64,000 nt of DNA from Luteimonas sp. (GTDB taxonomy: Bacteria > Pseudomonadota > Gammaproteobacteria > Xanthomonadales > Xanthomonadaceae). The notes under the pieces were generated by a model, which saw only the letters and a program-made list of their open reading frames with translations, ran no database searches and had not been told where the DNA came from. The DNA is taken from the NCBI GenBank assembly GCA_024707405.1, contig JANPZU010000008.1, positions 496,001-560,000 on the forward strand, in the 5' to 3' direction. Made by a program: the position numbers and the translations under genes. Numbering within the stretch: the stretch's first letter is position 1; the number at the start of each line of letters is the position of its first letter. Of this stretch, positions 34,753-45,081 are shown piece after piece.

Positions 34753-34971
34753 TCATGCTGCATCGGGATGCCGTGCCAGCCATGCGGCCAGCCGCTCACG
34801 ATAGAGCTGCAGCTCGTCGTTGTAGCTGTCGTAGACGCACGGGTCGCAGCCGCTGTCGCAGCAATCGGAGGGCAGCGGCGCCTCCGGCGGGATCGGACGC
34901 GGATCGTGGTCGTGGTTGTGGGGAGTGCTCAACGGAAGGGCTTGCGTGGTGGCCGATGGCGATGTTGCCAA
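34753..34971 (-). CDS. Oxidoreductase-like small protein, CCxSGCxxC motif
   Basis: A 72-residue protein with PPEAPLPSDCCDSGCDPCVYD, matching the oxidoreductase-like N-terminal domain family (short, Cys-rich, named from the N-terminus of larger oxidoreductases). The Cys cluster probably binds metal. It has a histidine-rich HNHDHD segment near the N-terminus. Exact activity unknown. Confidence 0.8.
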   Translation of the reverse strand: MATSPSATTQALPLSTPHNHDHDPRPIPPEAPLPSDCCDSGCDPCVYDSYNDELQLYRERLAAWLARHPDAA

Positions 34972-35005
34972 AGCCGCGCTGCCACGGCCACCACGCCGCG
35001 CCGTT

Positions 35006-35461
35006 TCAGTGGAACAGGCGCTGCACGGTGCGTTTGAGCCAGCCGCCCTGCTCGTGGTGGCGGGCGAAGTCGTTGAGGTGGCGCTTGACGGTATCGGAGT
35101 ACGCCTTGTCGTCGCCGCGGATGTGGTTGAACAGCCAGCGCGCGAGCATCGTGCGCAATTCGTCCAGGATGTCCTCGCCTGCCTCGAACCGCAGTCGGTA
35201 GTCCTGGACGCGCTTGCCGAAGATCTCGTGCACGCGGCGGTGCGCGGCGCAGAACGGGTAACCGGCCTGCTCCATCAGCGCTTCCTCGAACGCGAAGTGC
35301 GAGAGCGTGTAGTCGACCAGTTCGTCGAGCACTTCGACGATCGCCACCTGCGACGCGGACAATCGCGCGGCTTCGAGCTGGTTGATCATCTCGACGATGC
35401 GACGGTGTTGGCCGTCGATGACGTCGATCCCGGTATCCAGGTCTTCCTGCCAGACCAGCAT
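35006..35461 (-). CDS. Bacteriohemerythrin
   Basis: A 151-residue single-domain hemerythrin that binds O2 with a non-heme di-iron centre. All ligands are visible: H19, H55, E59, H74, H78, H113 and D118. Likely an oxygen sensor or carrier. The ATG at 35461 fits exactly; upstream frame is non-coding. Confidence 0.92.
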   Translation of the reverse strand: MLVWQEDLDTGIDVIDGQHRRIVEMINQLEAARLSASQVAIVEVLDELVDYTLSHFAFEEALMEQAGYPFCAAHRRVHEIFGKRVQDYRLRFEAGEDILDELRTMLARWLFNHIRGDDKAYSDTVKRHLNDFARHHEQGGWLKRTVQRLFH

Positions 35462-35571
35462 GGCGTGCCCCTTCGTGCCTTTGAACGAAGGCACTCTGGT
35501 GCCGCGGCGGGGCGGCGGCATTGATCGCGCGCATTGACCCGCGTGCGCGGATGGCACTGGCGATGCCGGGA

Positions 35572-35979
35572 TCAGCCGTTGCCGGCGACGGAGGCGGGCT
35601 TCCAGGAAAAGACCAGCAGCACGAGGCCGGTGATGATGAAAATTGCGGCCCCGGACAGCAGGAAGGGGTCGGTGAAGATCGGCGAGCCGAACGCGAACTC
35701 GCCCGCCTGCATCCGGCGCCAGCCCGCGAAGTGCTGGGTGACCGCGACCACCAGGCCGAACGCTGCGAGCACCGCGGACAGGTAACGCACCAGCCAATGC
35801 CCCGGGTTGGGCAGCAGCATCAACAACCCGAGCAGGCCGATCACCGTGCGCTGCGCGCGGCAGAACGGGCAGATGTAGACCAAGCCGGCAAGATCCACGG
35901 CCCATGTCGCGAGGCTGAGCAGGATCGCGGCCAGCGCGATCCAGCGGATGCGGCGATGAAGTGTGTCCAGCGATGGCAT
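35572..35979 (-). CDS. Membrane protein with CPFC motif, DsbB-like topology
   Basis: A 135-residue protein with four membrane helices and one cysteine pair, C37-C40 ([10 protein letters not shown]), just after the first helix, reminiscent of DsbB. The second periplasmic cysteine pair of true DsbB is missing, so disulfide-generating activity is doubtful. Confidence 0.6.
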   Translation of the reverse strand: MPSLDTLHRRIRWIALAAILLSLATWAVDLAGLVYICPFCRAQRTVIGLLGLLMLLPNPGHWLVRYLSAVLAAFGLVVAVTQHFAGWRRMQAGEFAFGSPIFTDPFLLSGAAIFIITGLVLLVFSWKPASVAGNG

Positions 35980-36042
35980 GGGGCGTTCCTCTCGGCCGGG
36001 CGCGGCGGCGACGCGTGTTGTCGCACGCCGCGGGCCGGGCCA

Positions 36043-38400
36043 TCAAGGTTTGCGTGCGCGAGCGAAGGCGTCGGCCAGTGCGTTGTTGGCCGGCGGCCCG
36101 CCCTGCCGCGGCGCATTGCCGCCGGGGCGGCCACCGCCGCGCGGGGCCTGGCGTGGATCGCGCTGGGTGTTGTCGCGCCGGGCGTCGTTGCGCGACTCGC
36201 GCGGGGCGGGCGTGTCGTCCAGTCGCCGCGTCAGCGCGATGCGCTTGCGTGCCACGTCGACCTCCAGCACCTTGACCTTGACGATGTCGCCGGCCTTCAC
36301 CACCTCGCGCGGATCCTTCACGAAGGTGTCCGACAGCGCCGAGATGTGCACCAGTCCGTCCTGGTGCACGCCGATGTCGACGAAGGCGCCGAACGCGGCG
36401 ACGTTGCTGACCACGCCTTCGAGGATCATGCCTTCGCGCAGGCCCTTGATGTCTTCCACACCGTCGGCGAATTGCGCCGCCTTGAATTCCGGGCGCGGGT
36501 CGCGGCCCGGTTTTTCCAGCTCGCCGAGGATGTCGCGCACGGTGGGCTCGCCGAAACGTTCGTCGGTGAATTGTGATGGCTTGAGCGAGCGCACGAATCC
36601 CGCGTCACCCACCAGTGCGTGGATCGGCTTGCCGGTGGCGGCGACGATGCGCTCGACCACCGGATAGGCTTCCGGATGCACGGCGGAAGCATCCAGCGGT
36701 TCGTCGCCGTCGGCGATACGCAGGAAGCCGGCGCACTGCTCGAACGTCTTGTCGCCCAGGCGCGGTACCTTCAACAGTGATTTTCGCGACGTGAACGGGC
36801 CATCGGCATCGCGATGCGCAACGATGTTCTCGGCCACGCCCGACGACAGTCCCGACACGCGCGACAGCAACGCGGCGGACGCGGTGTTGACGAACACGCC
36901 GACGGCGTTCACGCAGTCCTCGACCTTCGCATCCAGCGCGCGCGCCAGCTTGTACTGATCCACGTCGTGCTGGTACTGGCCGACGCCGATGGCTTTCGGT
37001 TCTATTTTCACCAGTTCCGCCAGTGGATCCTGCAGGCGGCGCGCGATGGACACCGCGCCACGCAGCGACACATCGAGGCCCGGGAATTCCTTCGCCGCCA
37101 GCTCGGACGCCGAGTAGACCGAGGCGCCCGCTTCGCTGACCACGATCTTCTGCATCTTCGCCGCGGGCATGCGCTTGAGCAGGTCGCCAGCCAGTTTGTC
37201 GGTCTCGCGGCTGGCGGTGCCGTTGCCGATGGCGATGAGCTGCACGCCGTGCGCGGCGCACAGCTTTTCCAGCGTTGCCAGCGACTGATCCCATTGCCGG
37301 CGCGGCTCGTGCGGATAGATGGTGTCGGTGGCGACCAGCTTGCCGGTGGCATCGACCACGGCGACCTTGCAACCGGTGCGGATGCCGGGGTCGAGCCCCA
37401 GCACCGCCTTCGGGCCGGCCGGCGCGGCGAGCATCAGATCCTTGAGGTTGTCGCCGAACACCGCGATGGCCTCGGCTTCGGCTTTCTCGCGCGCCTGCGC
37501 GAACAGGTCGATCAGCAGGTGCAGGTGCAGCTTGGCCTTCCACGTCAGCCGGCAGGCGTTGCGCAACCAGGCATCGGCGGCGCGGCCTTCGTCGCGAATG
37601 CCGGCATGCAGCGCGACCCGGCCTTCGGCATACAGGTGGCCGGCATCGGCATCGCTGCCCGGTTCCAGATCGAGGGTGATGAACTCCTCGCGGCGCCCGC
37701 GATACAGCGCCAGCAGGCGATGCGAAGGAATCCTGGCCAGCGATTCGGCATGGTCGAAGTAATCGCGGAATTTCTCGCCCTCGGCTTCCTTGCCCTCGAC
37801 CACCTTGGCGCGGATCACGCCCACTTCGTGCAGCCAGCCACGCAGTTCGCCGACCAGCGCGGCATCCTCGCCCCAGCGTTCGATCAGGATCGCGCGTGCG
37901 CCTTCCAGTGCGGCCTTCGTGTCCGCCACGCCCTTGTCGGCATCGACGAATTGCGTGGCGAAGTCTTCGGGTACGCGCGTGGGGTCTTCCAGCAGGCCAT
38001 CGGCCAGCGGCTCCAGGCCGGCTTCGCGTGCGATCTGCGCGCGGGTGCGGCGCTTGGGCTTGTAGGGCAGGTACAGGTCTTCGAGGCGGGCCTTGCTGTC
38101 GGCGGCTTCGATGTCGGCGCGAAGTTCCGGCGTCAGCTTGCCCTGTTCGTCGATGCTGGACAGGATCGCGGCGCGACGGTCTTCCATCTCGCGCAGATAG
38201 GTCAAACGCGTTTCGAGGTTGCGCAACTGGGTGTCGTCGAGTCCGCCGGTGACTTCCTTGCGGTAGCGCGCGATGAACGGCACGGTCGCGCCTTCGTCGA
38301 GCAGGGCGATGGCGGCGACGGCCTGTTCGGGTTTCGCGCCGATCTCGTCGGCGATGGTGGAAGCGATCTTGCGCGCGAGCGCCGGGGAAATCTCTGCCAT
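36043..38400 (-). CDS. tex: Tex family transcription accessory protein
   Basis: A 785-residue Tex protein. N-terminal helices, YqgF-like RNase H fold ([14 protein letters not shown], about 329-345), helix-hairpin-helix region, and an S1 RNA-binding domain ([21 protein letters not shown], about 640-705) followed by an Arg/Gly/Pro-rich tail. It binds nucleic acid and influences transcription. It is monocistronic. Confidence 0.95.
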   Translation of the reverse strand: MAEISPALARKIASTIADEIGAKPEQAVAAIALLDEGATVPFIARYRKEVTGGLDDTQLRNLETRLTYLREMEDRRAAILSSIDEQGKLTPELRADIEAADSKARLEDLYLPYKPKRRTRAQIAREAGLEPLADGLLEDPTRVPEDFATQFVDADKGVADTKAALEGARAILIERWGEDAALVGELRGWLHEVGVIRAKVVEGKEAEGEKFRDYFDHAESLARIPSHRLLALYRGRREEFITLDLEPGSDADAGHLYAEGRVALHAGIRDEGRAADAWLRNACRLTWKAKLHLHLLIDLFAQAREKAEAEAIAVFGDNLKDLMLAAPAGPKAVLGLDPGIRTGCKVAVVDATGKLVATDTIYPHEPRRQWDQSLATLEKLCAAHGVQLIAIGNGTASRETDKLAGDLLKRMPAAKMQKIVVSEAGASVYSASELAAKEFPGLDVSLRGAVSIARRLQDPLAELVKIEPKAIGVGQYQHDVDQYKLARALDAKVEDCVNAVGVFVNTASAALLSRVSGLSSGVAENIVAHRDADGPFTSRKSLLKVPRLGDKTFEQCAGFLRIADGDEPLDASAVHPEAYPVVERIVAATGKPIHALVGDAGFVRSLKPSQFTDERFGEPTVRDILGELEKPGRDPRPEFKAAQFADGVEDIKGLREGMILEGVVSNVAAFGAFVDIGVHQDGLVHISALSDTFVKDPREVVKAGDIVKVKVLEVDVARKRIALTRRLDDTPAPRESRNDARRDNTQRDPRQAPRGGGRPGGNAPRQGGPPANNALADAFARARKP

Positions 38401-38508
38401 GTCATCCGTGCTGCGTGCGGCATCCGGCCGCGGGACGGCGATTGTGGCAATGCCTGCGACGCGCGGGAACCCGTTGACAGTCGCGGCGATGCCGTGTGGC
38501 GATCGGGG

Positions 38509-38886
38509 TCAGGCGTCGCGCACAGCGTCGTCGCCGGTCTTGCGTCGCCGCCACGGCAACGGGATGCCGAGCAGCATCGACACCACCCACGCCAGCCGGC
38601 TGGTGCCGGTTTCGCGGTCAGGCGCATGCAGGCCGGGTGCGGCGGGTTCGCCATCGTCGTCGATGGCGTAGTGGCCGGCTTCGATGGCCTGCAGGATTGC
38701 GCGCGCCTGTTCGACCTGCCCGGCAGGCACGCGCAGCTTGGCGCCGCCGATGGCCAGCCGCCATTCCCAGTTGGCGAGCGCGGCGTGCTCGTCGCCCAGG
38801 TGCGCGTCGATGCCTTCGGCCTGCAGCAGGCCGCGCGCGATCTGCGCCTCCAGAGGGTCGGTATAGCTGGCGACGATGATGAACAT
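38509..38886 (-). CDS. DUF2007-type small protein
   Basis: A 125-residue protein whose first 65 residues match the DUF2007 fold (SYTDPLEAQIARGLLQAEGIDAHLGDE), with a C-terminal hydrophobic segment (about 97-113). Thought to be signal-related but without firm function. Confidence 0.8.
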   Translation of the reverse strand: MFIIVASYTDPLEAQIARGLLQAEGIDAHLGDEHAALANWEWRLAIGGAKLRVPAGQVEQARAILQAIEAGHYAIDDDGEPAAPGLHAPDRETGTSRLAWVVSMLLGIPLPWRRRKTGDDAVRDA

Positions 38887-38927
38887 GCGTGGATGCTTCG
38901 GGCCCGGTGACAGGCTACGCTAGCGGC

Positions 38928-40229
38928 ATGGCACGATCCAGAACATCCATGCATGCGTTCGGGGTTGCGGCACTGGTGGCCGCGATGGCGTTTTCGGGCT
39001 GTGGCGACGACCGCGCGGATGCAACGCGCGACGCGGGCGCCAGCGGCGATCCTTCGGCGCCCAGCCAGGTCGTCGAATGGACGCTGCCATCCACGCTGCC
39101 CGGTTCGGCATCGCCCAGCCTGGCCGATGGCCCGGGCGATCGCCTGTTGCTGAGCTGGATCAATTCGCAGCAGGGCCGTCGCCACATCCTGCAGTTCAGC
39201 AGCTGGTCGACCGAACTGCAGCGCTGGATGCACGGCATGTCGACCATCGCCATCGGCCACAGCATGTTCGTCAACTGGGCCGACGTGCCGCACATGGCGG
39301 CGACGCCCGACGGTGCGCTGTGGGCGCACTGGCTGCAGAAGAACGGCGATGCGCCCTATGCCTACGACGTGGTGGTCTCGCGTTCGCGCGATGGCGGCGC
39401 CAACTGGGCCGCGCCGGCGGTGCCGCATGACGACCGCACCAAGACCGAGCACGGCTTCGTGTCGATGTGGCCGCAGGGGCCGCAACAGCTCGGCATCGCC
39501 TGGCTGGATGGCCGCAACACCGGCGGTGGCGGACACGACGGGCATGCGGGGCATGGTGGCGCGATGACGTTGCGCGCGGCGGTGTTCGACGGCGAACTGC
39601 AGCGCACGCAGGATGCCGAGATCGACGCCAGCGTGTGTGACTGTTGCCAGACCGCAGTCGCGATGACGTCGCAAGGCGCGTTGCTGGTGTACCGCGGCCG
39701 CGCCGAAGGCGAAGTGCGAGACATCCTGTCCACCCGTTTCGACGGCGAGGCGTGGCGCGCGCCACGCGCGGTGCACGCCGATGGCTGGGTGATGCCGGCC
39801 TGCCCGGTCAATGGCCCGGACGTGGCCGCGAATGGCACGCAGGCGATCGTCGGCTGGTATACCGAAGCCGGCGGGCAACCCGAAATCCGCCTGGCCCACA
39901 GTGACGATGCCGGCGACACATTCGCCGCCCCGGTGTCGCTGGATGCCGGACAGCCGGTGCTGGGACGCATTGCCGTCGCACTGGATGCACGACAGGCATG
40001 GGCGCTGTGGATGCGCGAGGAGGGCGAGCGGCAATCGCTGTGGCTGTCGCGGCGCAGCCCCGACCTCGCCACCGAGTACGAGCGCATCGAAGTGTCGAAG
40101 GTCAATGGCGTCGGACGCGCGACCGGCTTCCCGCAGATCTCGGTGCGCGGCGGGTCGGCCTACATCGTGTGGACGGATGTCGCCAACGGCGTGCCGAACC
40201 TCAAGGGCGTGCGCGTCGTGCGGGAGTGA
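38928..40229 (+). CDS. BNR/sialidase-like lipoprotein
   Basis: A 433-residue lipoprotein (lipobox MAFSGC) with a beta-propeller style, including Asp-box SRSRDGGANW and HSDDAGDTF. It also has a His/Gly-rich loop (GGGGHDGHAGHGG) and a CDCC motif, both possible metal sites. Sialidase activity is not shown because the arginine triad cannot be identified with certainty. An ATG at 38889 would add a non-signal extension; 38928 is used. Confidence 0.75.
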   Translation: MARSRTSMHAFGVAALVAAMAFSGCGDDRADATRDAGASGDPSAPSQVVEWTLPSTLPGSASPSLADGPGDRLLLSWINSQQGRRHILQFSSWSTELQRWMHGMSTIAIGHSMFVNWADVPHMAATPDGALWAHWLQKNGDAPYAYDVVVSRSRDGGANWAAPAVPHDDRTKTEHGFVSMWPQGPQQLGIAWLDGRNTGGGGHDGHAGHGGAMTLRAAVFDGELQRTQDAEIDASVCDCCQTAVAMTSQGALLVYRGRAEGEVRDILSTRFDGEAWRAPRAVHADGWVMPACPVNGPDVAANGTQAIVGWYTEAGGQPEIRLAHSDDAGDTFAAPVSLDAGQPVLGRIAVALDARQAWALWMREEGERQSLWLSRRSPDLATEYERIEVSKVNGVGRATGFPQISVRGGSAYIVWTDVANGVPNLKGVRVVRE

Positions 40230-40271
40230 GCGAGCGCGTATTGTGTTGGATGAAGGAGAGTGCAGGATCGG

Positions 40272-40976
40272 ATGAAGCGAATTTTTGTTCCGACTCAAAG
40301 CGGATCCGACTGGCAGCGCCTTCTCGGAAAACCAAGTTTGCATTGGAAGATGGGGCGATCTGCAATGTCAGCCGCCGCGTGCTGGGAAGACGCCAATCCA
40401 GACCTTCCGGCAGATGTCTTGCAGACTCTCAACGCAAGCGACGATCCGGCACTGAAAGACTTGGAGTTGCTCGCTGCCATTCCGGAATGGGAAGTCGATC
40501 TGCCTGGCGGGAAAAGACCTTCTCAAACAGACGTTCTTGCCGTGGCAAGAAACACCACGAACCTTGTGGTGATCGGCGTCGAGGCAAAGGTCGATGAAGC
40601 ATTCGGCCCCACCATCGGCGAGAAAAGAGCTGGTTCATCCGCAGGCCAACTGGAGCGCCTCGCATATCTTGAAAAAGAACTGGGATCGACCAAGCCGCTT
40701 CCGGACTCGATTCGATACCAATTGCTGCACAGGTCGGTTTCGGCTTTGCTCACTGCTCGGGCTTTCCACGCGCCAATTGCGGTGATGCTCGTTCATTCGT
40801 TCTGTCAGGCATCTACCTGGAGGGGCGATTTCGCATCGTTTTGCACCGAATTGTCATGCAAGCAGGTCACCGCCGACTTGTACGAAGTGCCCAACATCAC
40901 CGATCGGCGACTACTCCTGGGTTGGTGCAAGGGCAATGCCTGCTATTTGGGCGCAGAATTGCCAAGCGCGCTCTGA
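40272..40976 (+). CDS. Nuclease-like protein, DUF6946 family
   Basis: A 234-residue soluble protein, lower in GC than its neighbours. The central EAK (VIGVEAKVDE) follows a DVLAVAR strand, giving the D...ExK spacing of the PD-(D/E)XK nuclease superfamily. I match it to DUF6946 by its N-terminus KRIFVPTQSGSDWQRLL. No methylase or other restriction partner lies beside it. Start at 40272 (ATG) or GTG at 40260. Confidence 0.7.
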   Translation: MKRIFVPTQSGSDWQRLLGKPSLHWKMGRSAMSAAACWEDANPDLPADVLQTLNASDDPALKDLELLAAIPEWEVDLPGGKRPSQTDVLAVARNTTNLVVIGVEAKVDEAFGPTIGEKRAGSSAGQLERLAYLEKELGSTKPLPDSIRYQLLHRSVSALLTARAFHAPIAVMLVHSFCQASTWRGDFASFCTELSCKQVTADLYEVPNITDRRLLLGWCKGNACYLGAELPSAL

Positions 40977-41108
40977 AAATCCATTCAATCTGCCTTTGCT
41001 TTGCAGCTTGGCTTGATCGGCCTTCCCGGGGCGGGCCCAGCACAGCCCTACGCATGCAAACGATTCATCTGTTTCTGTCATCAAGCGGGCAACGGGAGGA
41101 GAACCGCA

Positions 41109-41450
41109 ATGGCGAAGTACCTGATCTCGTTTCCCGCCGCCGCCATGGTCGCGCGCGACGATGCGTTGGCCGCGGCGGATCGTGATTCGCACGCGGTAAT
41201 CGAAGCGGCGAAGGCCGCCGGTGTCTACGTCTTCGGCGGCGGGATCGATGCCGCCGTGCCGCCGGTGCTGGTGTCCGCGGGCGGCGAGGTCGCCGACGGC
41301 GGTTATCCGTGGGCACCACCGCTCGACGGCGGTTTCACCATCCTCGAACTGCCTTCGCGCGAGGAGGCCGTCGTGTGGGCGGCTCGCATCGCGCAGGCTT
41401 GCCGCTGCGACCAGGAGCTGCGCGTATTCCTGTTCGATCCGCAATCCTGA
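41109..41450 (+). CDS. YCII/DGPF-related small protein
   Basis: A 113-residue ferredoxin-like-fold protein: MAKYLISFP..., GGGIDAAVPP and DGGFTILELPSREEAVVWAARIAQACRC. Related proteins sit with ECF sigma genes or act on small molecules; function here unknown. The ATG at 41109 follows AGGAGAA. Confidence 0.75.
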   Translation: MAKYLISFPAAAMVARDDALAAADRDSHAVIEAAKAAGVYVFGGGIDAAVPPVLVSAGGEVADGGYPWAPPLDGGFTILELPSREEAVVWAARIAQACRCDQELRVFLFDPQS

Positions 41451-41488
41451 GTCGAAGCCGCGTGGGGCACGAGAGTATCGAGTGCCAT

Positions 41489-41519
41489 GAAAAAAGGCGG
41501 CCCGTTCCCGGGCCGCCTT
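41489..41519 (-). terminator. Terminator of the M16 peptidase gene
   Basis: An 11-bp stem (41494-41504 with 41509-41519), TTCC loop, and on the minus strand a T run reaching 41489. It lies 27 bp past the stop codon. Confidence 0.85.
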
Positions 41520-41545
41520 GGTCGTGACGCAATTGCGGCGGACGA

Positions 41546-44299
41546 TTATTCCGTCGCTTCACCCGTGCGCTTGGCGGCGCCTTCGAAATCACCGGCGGCG
41601 ATGATGGTGATGTCGGCGGGCTTGAGGTGGCGTTGCAGTGCGGCGCGTACGATTTCCGGGGTGAGTGCGCGCAGGTCGTCCTCGAACTTCGCCGCGTCGG
41701 CCATGGTGCGGTCGAGGTAGAGGTTGCTGGCGAGCGTGCCGACCAGTTCACCGTCGTTGGCGCGCGAGGTGCGACGCGCCTTGAGCATGCCGTCCAGTGC
41801 TTCGTCGAACTCGGCCTGCGGGATGCCGTCGGCAAGCAGCGTGTCGATCTCCTCGCGGAACGCCGCTTCCACCTTGGCCACGTTTTCCGGCGCGGCGATG
41901 GCATAGGCACTGAAGCTGCCGGCTTCGTCCAGCGCACTGGCGCTGAAGCTGGAACCCACGCCGTAGCTCAGGCCTTCCTTCTGGCGGATGCGGTCGGCCA
42001 GGCGCGACTTGAGCGAACCGCCGCCGAGGATGTAGTTGCCCAGCACCAGTGCCGGGTAATCGGCGTGGTCTTGTCCGACGGGCACCGGCAGCATCGTCAT
42101 GAACACGGCGTTGGGTTTGTCGGCCACTTCGATCAACTCGTGCCTGGCCGGCATGCCGTGGTAGGGCGATGGAATGCGCGTGAACGCATGGGTCGCGTTC
42201 CAGTTGCCGAAGAGGTTGGCAACCTGCGCATGGATCGCGTCGGCATCGACATCGCCGACCACGGCGATGCTGGCACCGCCGGTGCCATAGAAATCGCGAT
42301 GGAAGGCGCGAAGCTCGTCCAGTTTGGCGGCTTCGAGCGATGCGAGGTTCTCGTCGAACGTGCCGCTGTAGTACGGATGTCCCTTCGGCCAGCGGTTGAA
42401 GTAGCGGCTCATCGCGTTGCCGGCGATCGCGCCGGGTTCGGTCATGCTGCTCCTGAGGCCGGTGATCGCCTGCGTCCGCAGTTGCGCGAACTCGCTCTCC
42501 GGCAGCGTCGGCTGCTTGAGGATGGTGGCGATCAGGTCGAGCAGCGCAGACACGTTGTCGCGGTCGGTGGTGGCCGCGACGGACACGCCGGTGGCGCTGC
42601 CGTTCACGCTGAGCGACGACTTGAGTTCGACCAGCCGGTGCGAGATCGCGGCGCGATCCAAGCCTTCGGTGCCACGCATCAGCATGCCGCCGAGCAGGCT
42701 GGCGGCGGTGCTGCGGTCGGTCAGCGAGGTTTCGTCGCCGAAGCGCAGCTGCATGCGCAACTGCACGGCTTGCCCGCGGGTGGACTTGGCCAGCACCGCC
42801 AGTTCCGCGCCGTTGTCGAGCGTGAACGTCTGCGTACGCGCGTCGATGTTGGCGTTCGAGGGATCGAACGCCTCGCCCGCGGCGAGTGCTTCGCGACCGA
42901 CATAGCCTTCCAGCAGGCTCGCGGCGCTGGGCGCCTCGGCGATGGTGACGCGTTCGGCCTTCTCGGTCGGCACGAAGCGCGCGCTGGTACGGTTGTCGGT
43001 CTTGAAATAGGTCGAAGCGACGCGTTGCACATCGTCCAGGGTGACGCTACCCAGCCGGTCGCGTGCCAGCAGGAACAGGCGCCAGTCGCCTTGCGCGATG
43101 GCCTCGGACAAGGCCACGCCGATGGCGTTGGGGTCGCGCATCGCCACTTCCGCCGAGGTGAGCAGTCGTTGGCGCGCGGCGGCGAAATCCTGCTCGGTGA
43201 GCGAGGCCGGGTCGATGCCTTCGACCAGTGCGGCCATCTCCGCTTCCAGCGCGTCGAGGTCGGCGTCGGCGGGGGCTTCGGCGAAGAACATCATGTAGCC
43301 CGGTTCGTCCATGGCGAAACCGATCGCCGAGACGCCGGTTGCCTTGCCGGTCTCCACCAGCGCCTTGTGCAGGCGGCCGGTCGGGGTGTGGCCGAGCATC
43401 TGGCCGAGCACGGTCATCGGAGTGCTGTCGGCGTGGCGTCCGGCCGGCATGTGGTAGCCGAGCGCGAGGTAGGGCGTCTTGCCGACGCGACGTACGGTCA
43501 CGCTGCGCTGCCCGTCCTGCGCGGGCTCGCGGGTATAGGTGGCCTGCAGCGTGCGCGTGGGCTTCTTGAGCTTGCCGAACGTCCGGTTCACGGACTGCAG
43601 CGCAGCAGCGGGATCGAAGTCGCCGGCGATCACCAGCACCGCGTTGTCGGGCTGGTAGAAATTCCGGTAGAACGCCTGCAAGCGGTCGATCGGCACGTTT
43701 TCCACGTCGGCGCGGGCGCCGATGGTGGAGTTGCCGTAGTTGTGCCAGATGTAGGCGGTGGACATGAGCCGTTGCAACAACACGCGGAACGGGTTGTTCT
43801 CGCCCGATTCCATCTCGTTGCGCACCACGGTCATCTCGCTGTCGAGGTCGCTGCGCGAGACGTGCGAATTGACCATGCGGTCGGCTTCCATGCCCAGCAG
43901 CCACTCCAGCGTGGCCGGATCGGCCGCGAAGCTGGCGAAATAGTTGGTGCGGTCGAACCAGGTGGTGCCGTTGAAGCGGATGCCGCGTTTCTTCATCTCG
44001 CCGGGGATGTCGGCATGCGTCGGCGTGCCCTTGAACACCAGGTGCTCGAGCAGGTGCGCCATGCCGGTCTCGCCGTAGTTCTCGTGGCGCGAACCGACCA
44101 GGTATGTGACGTTGACCGTGGTCACCGGCTTGCTGTTGTCCGGGAACAGCACCACGCGCAAGCCGTTGTCGAGCCGGTATTCGGAAATGCCCTCTGCCGT
44201 CGCGACCGGCTGCGCAGGCGCGGGCGTGCGGGCATGCAGTGGCATGGCGCCGGCCAGCGCAAGCGCGGCCAGCAACGCCATAGAATGACGAAATCGCAT
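41546..44299 (-). CDS. M16 family zinc peptidase (double-domain)
   Basis: A 917-residue exported protease related to pitrilysin. Signal peptide 1-24; the first half has the inverted zinc motif HLLEH (82-86) and downstream glutamate in RNEMESGENN; the second half repeats the fold without zinc ligands. Works in the periplasm on small proteins or peptides. ATG 44299 begins the signal peptide. Confidence 0.92.
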   Translation of the reverse strand: MRFRHSMALLAALALAGAMPLHARTPAPAQPVATAEGISEYRLDNGLRVVLFPDNSKPVTTVNVTYLVGSRHENYGETGMAHLLEHLVFKGTPTHADIPGEMKKRGIRFNGTTWFDRTNYFASFAADPATLEWLLGMEADRMVNSHVSRSDLDSEMTVVRNEMESGENNPFRVLLQRLMSTAYIWHNYGNSTIGARADVENVPIDRLQAFYRNFYQPDNAVLVIAGDFDPAAALQSVNRTFGKLKKPTRTLQATYTREPAQDGQRSVTVRRVGKTPYLALGYHMPAGRHADSTPMTVLGQMLGHTPTGRLHKALVETGKATGVSAIGFAMDEPGYMMFFAEAPADADLDALEAEMAALVEGIDPASLTEQDFAAARQRLLTSAEVAMRDPNAIGVALSEAIAQGDWRLFLLARDRLGSVTLDDVQRVASTYFKTDNRTSARFVPTEKAERVTIAEAPSAASLLEGYVGREALAAGEAFDPSNANIDARTQTFTLDNGAELAVLAKSTRGQAVQLRMQLRFGDETSLTDRSTAASLLGGMLMRGTEGLDRAAISHRLVELKSSLSVNGSATGVSVAATTDRDNVSALLDLIATILKQPTLPESEFAQLRTQAITGLRSSMTEPGAIAGNAMSRYFNRWPKGHPYYSGTFDENLASLEAAKLDELRAFHRDFYGTGGASIAVVGDVDADAIHAQVANLFGNWNATHAFTRIPSPYHGMPARHELIEVADKPNAVFMTMLPVPVGQDHADYPALVLGNYILGGGSLKSRLADRIRQKEGLSYGVGSSFSASALDEAGSFSAYAIAAPENVAKVEAAFREEIDTLLADGIPQAEFDEALDGMLKARRTSRANDGELVGTLASNLYLDRTMADAAKFEDDLRALTPEIVRAALQRHLKPADITIIAAGDFEGAAKRTGEATE

Positions 44300-44313
44300 C
44301 AGCTTGGATCCCC

Positions 44314-45081
44314 TTGTCGTTGGATGACGGACTGGAAGATAGCAAAAGTGGTCATCTGCCCGGTGCGGATGGCGATGCCGTGCGTGTGTTGTGGCAGGAC
44401 GAGCATCTGGCGGTGGTGGACAAGCCCGCGGGCCTGATGGCGCACGACAGCAAGCTCGCCCGCGGTGAAACCGATTTCCTCGCCGACCGCCTGCGCATGC
44501 AGTTCGGCAGGCCGATCTTCCTGGTGCACCGGCTCGACCGCGCGACCAGCGGCTGCCTGTTGCTCGCGTTCGACCGCGATAGCGCGTCGGCGCTGGGCAA
44601 GGCGCTGATGGCCCGCGACGTGGACAAGCACTATCTCGCGGTGTGCCGCGGCTGGCCTGCGGAACCATCCTTCACCATCGACCATCCGCTCGATGGCGGG
44701 CCCGGCAAACCGGAGAAGAAACCGGCAATCACGCACTTCGAGCGATTGGCGACGGTGGAACTGGAGATGCCGTCCGCGGGGTTCGCGACATCGCGCTACG
44801 CCTTGCTGCGTGCCGAACCCGAGACCGGGCGTTTTCGCCAGATCCGCAGGCACCTCAAGCATGCCTCGCACCACCTGATCGGCGACACCAGCCATGGCGA
44901 TGGCCGCCACAACCGCAATTTCCGCATGCTCGGTATCCACCGGATGCTGCTGCATGCGCAGCGCCTGTCGTTCGCGCATCCGCATAGCGGCGAGCGCCTC
45001 GTGGTGGAGGCGCCGCCGGAGGGTGAATTCGCGAAAGTGTTGACGATGTTCTGTGCGGTGTCCGGAGAGTTATTCGGCTAG
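44314..45081 (+). CDS. RluA-family pseudouridine synthase
   Basis: A 255-residue pseudouridine synthase (TruC/RluA type) with catalytic D75 in VHRLDRATSG. No ATG lies in frame near the N-terminus; TTG at 44314 (or 44320, or a later GTG) must be used. It is divergent from the peptidase gene with 14 bp between. It overlaps the end of the convergent DUF2059 gene by 12 bp. Confidence 0.8.
   Translation: MSLDDGLEDSKSGHLPGADGDAVRVLWQDEHLAVVDKPAGLMAHDSKLARGETDFLADRLRMQFGRPIFLVHRLDRATSGCLLLAFDRDSASALGKALMARDVDKHYLAVCRGWPAEPSFTIDHPLDGGPGKPEKKPAITHFERLATVELEMPSAGFATSRYALLRAEPETGRFRQIRRHLKHASHHLIGDTSHGDGRHNRNFRMLGIHRMLLHAQRLSFAHPHSGERLVVEAPPEGEFAKVLTMFCAVSGELFG

Noticed and set aside
41627-44437. 936-residue plus-strand frame opposite the M16 peptidase
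   Set aside because: Antisense shadow of a well-supported peptidase.
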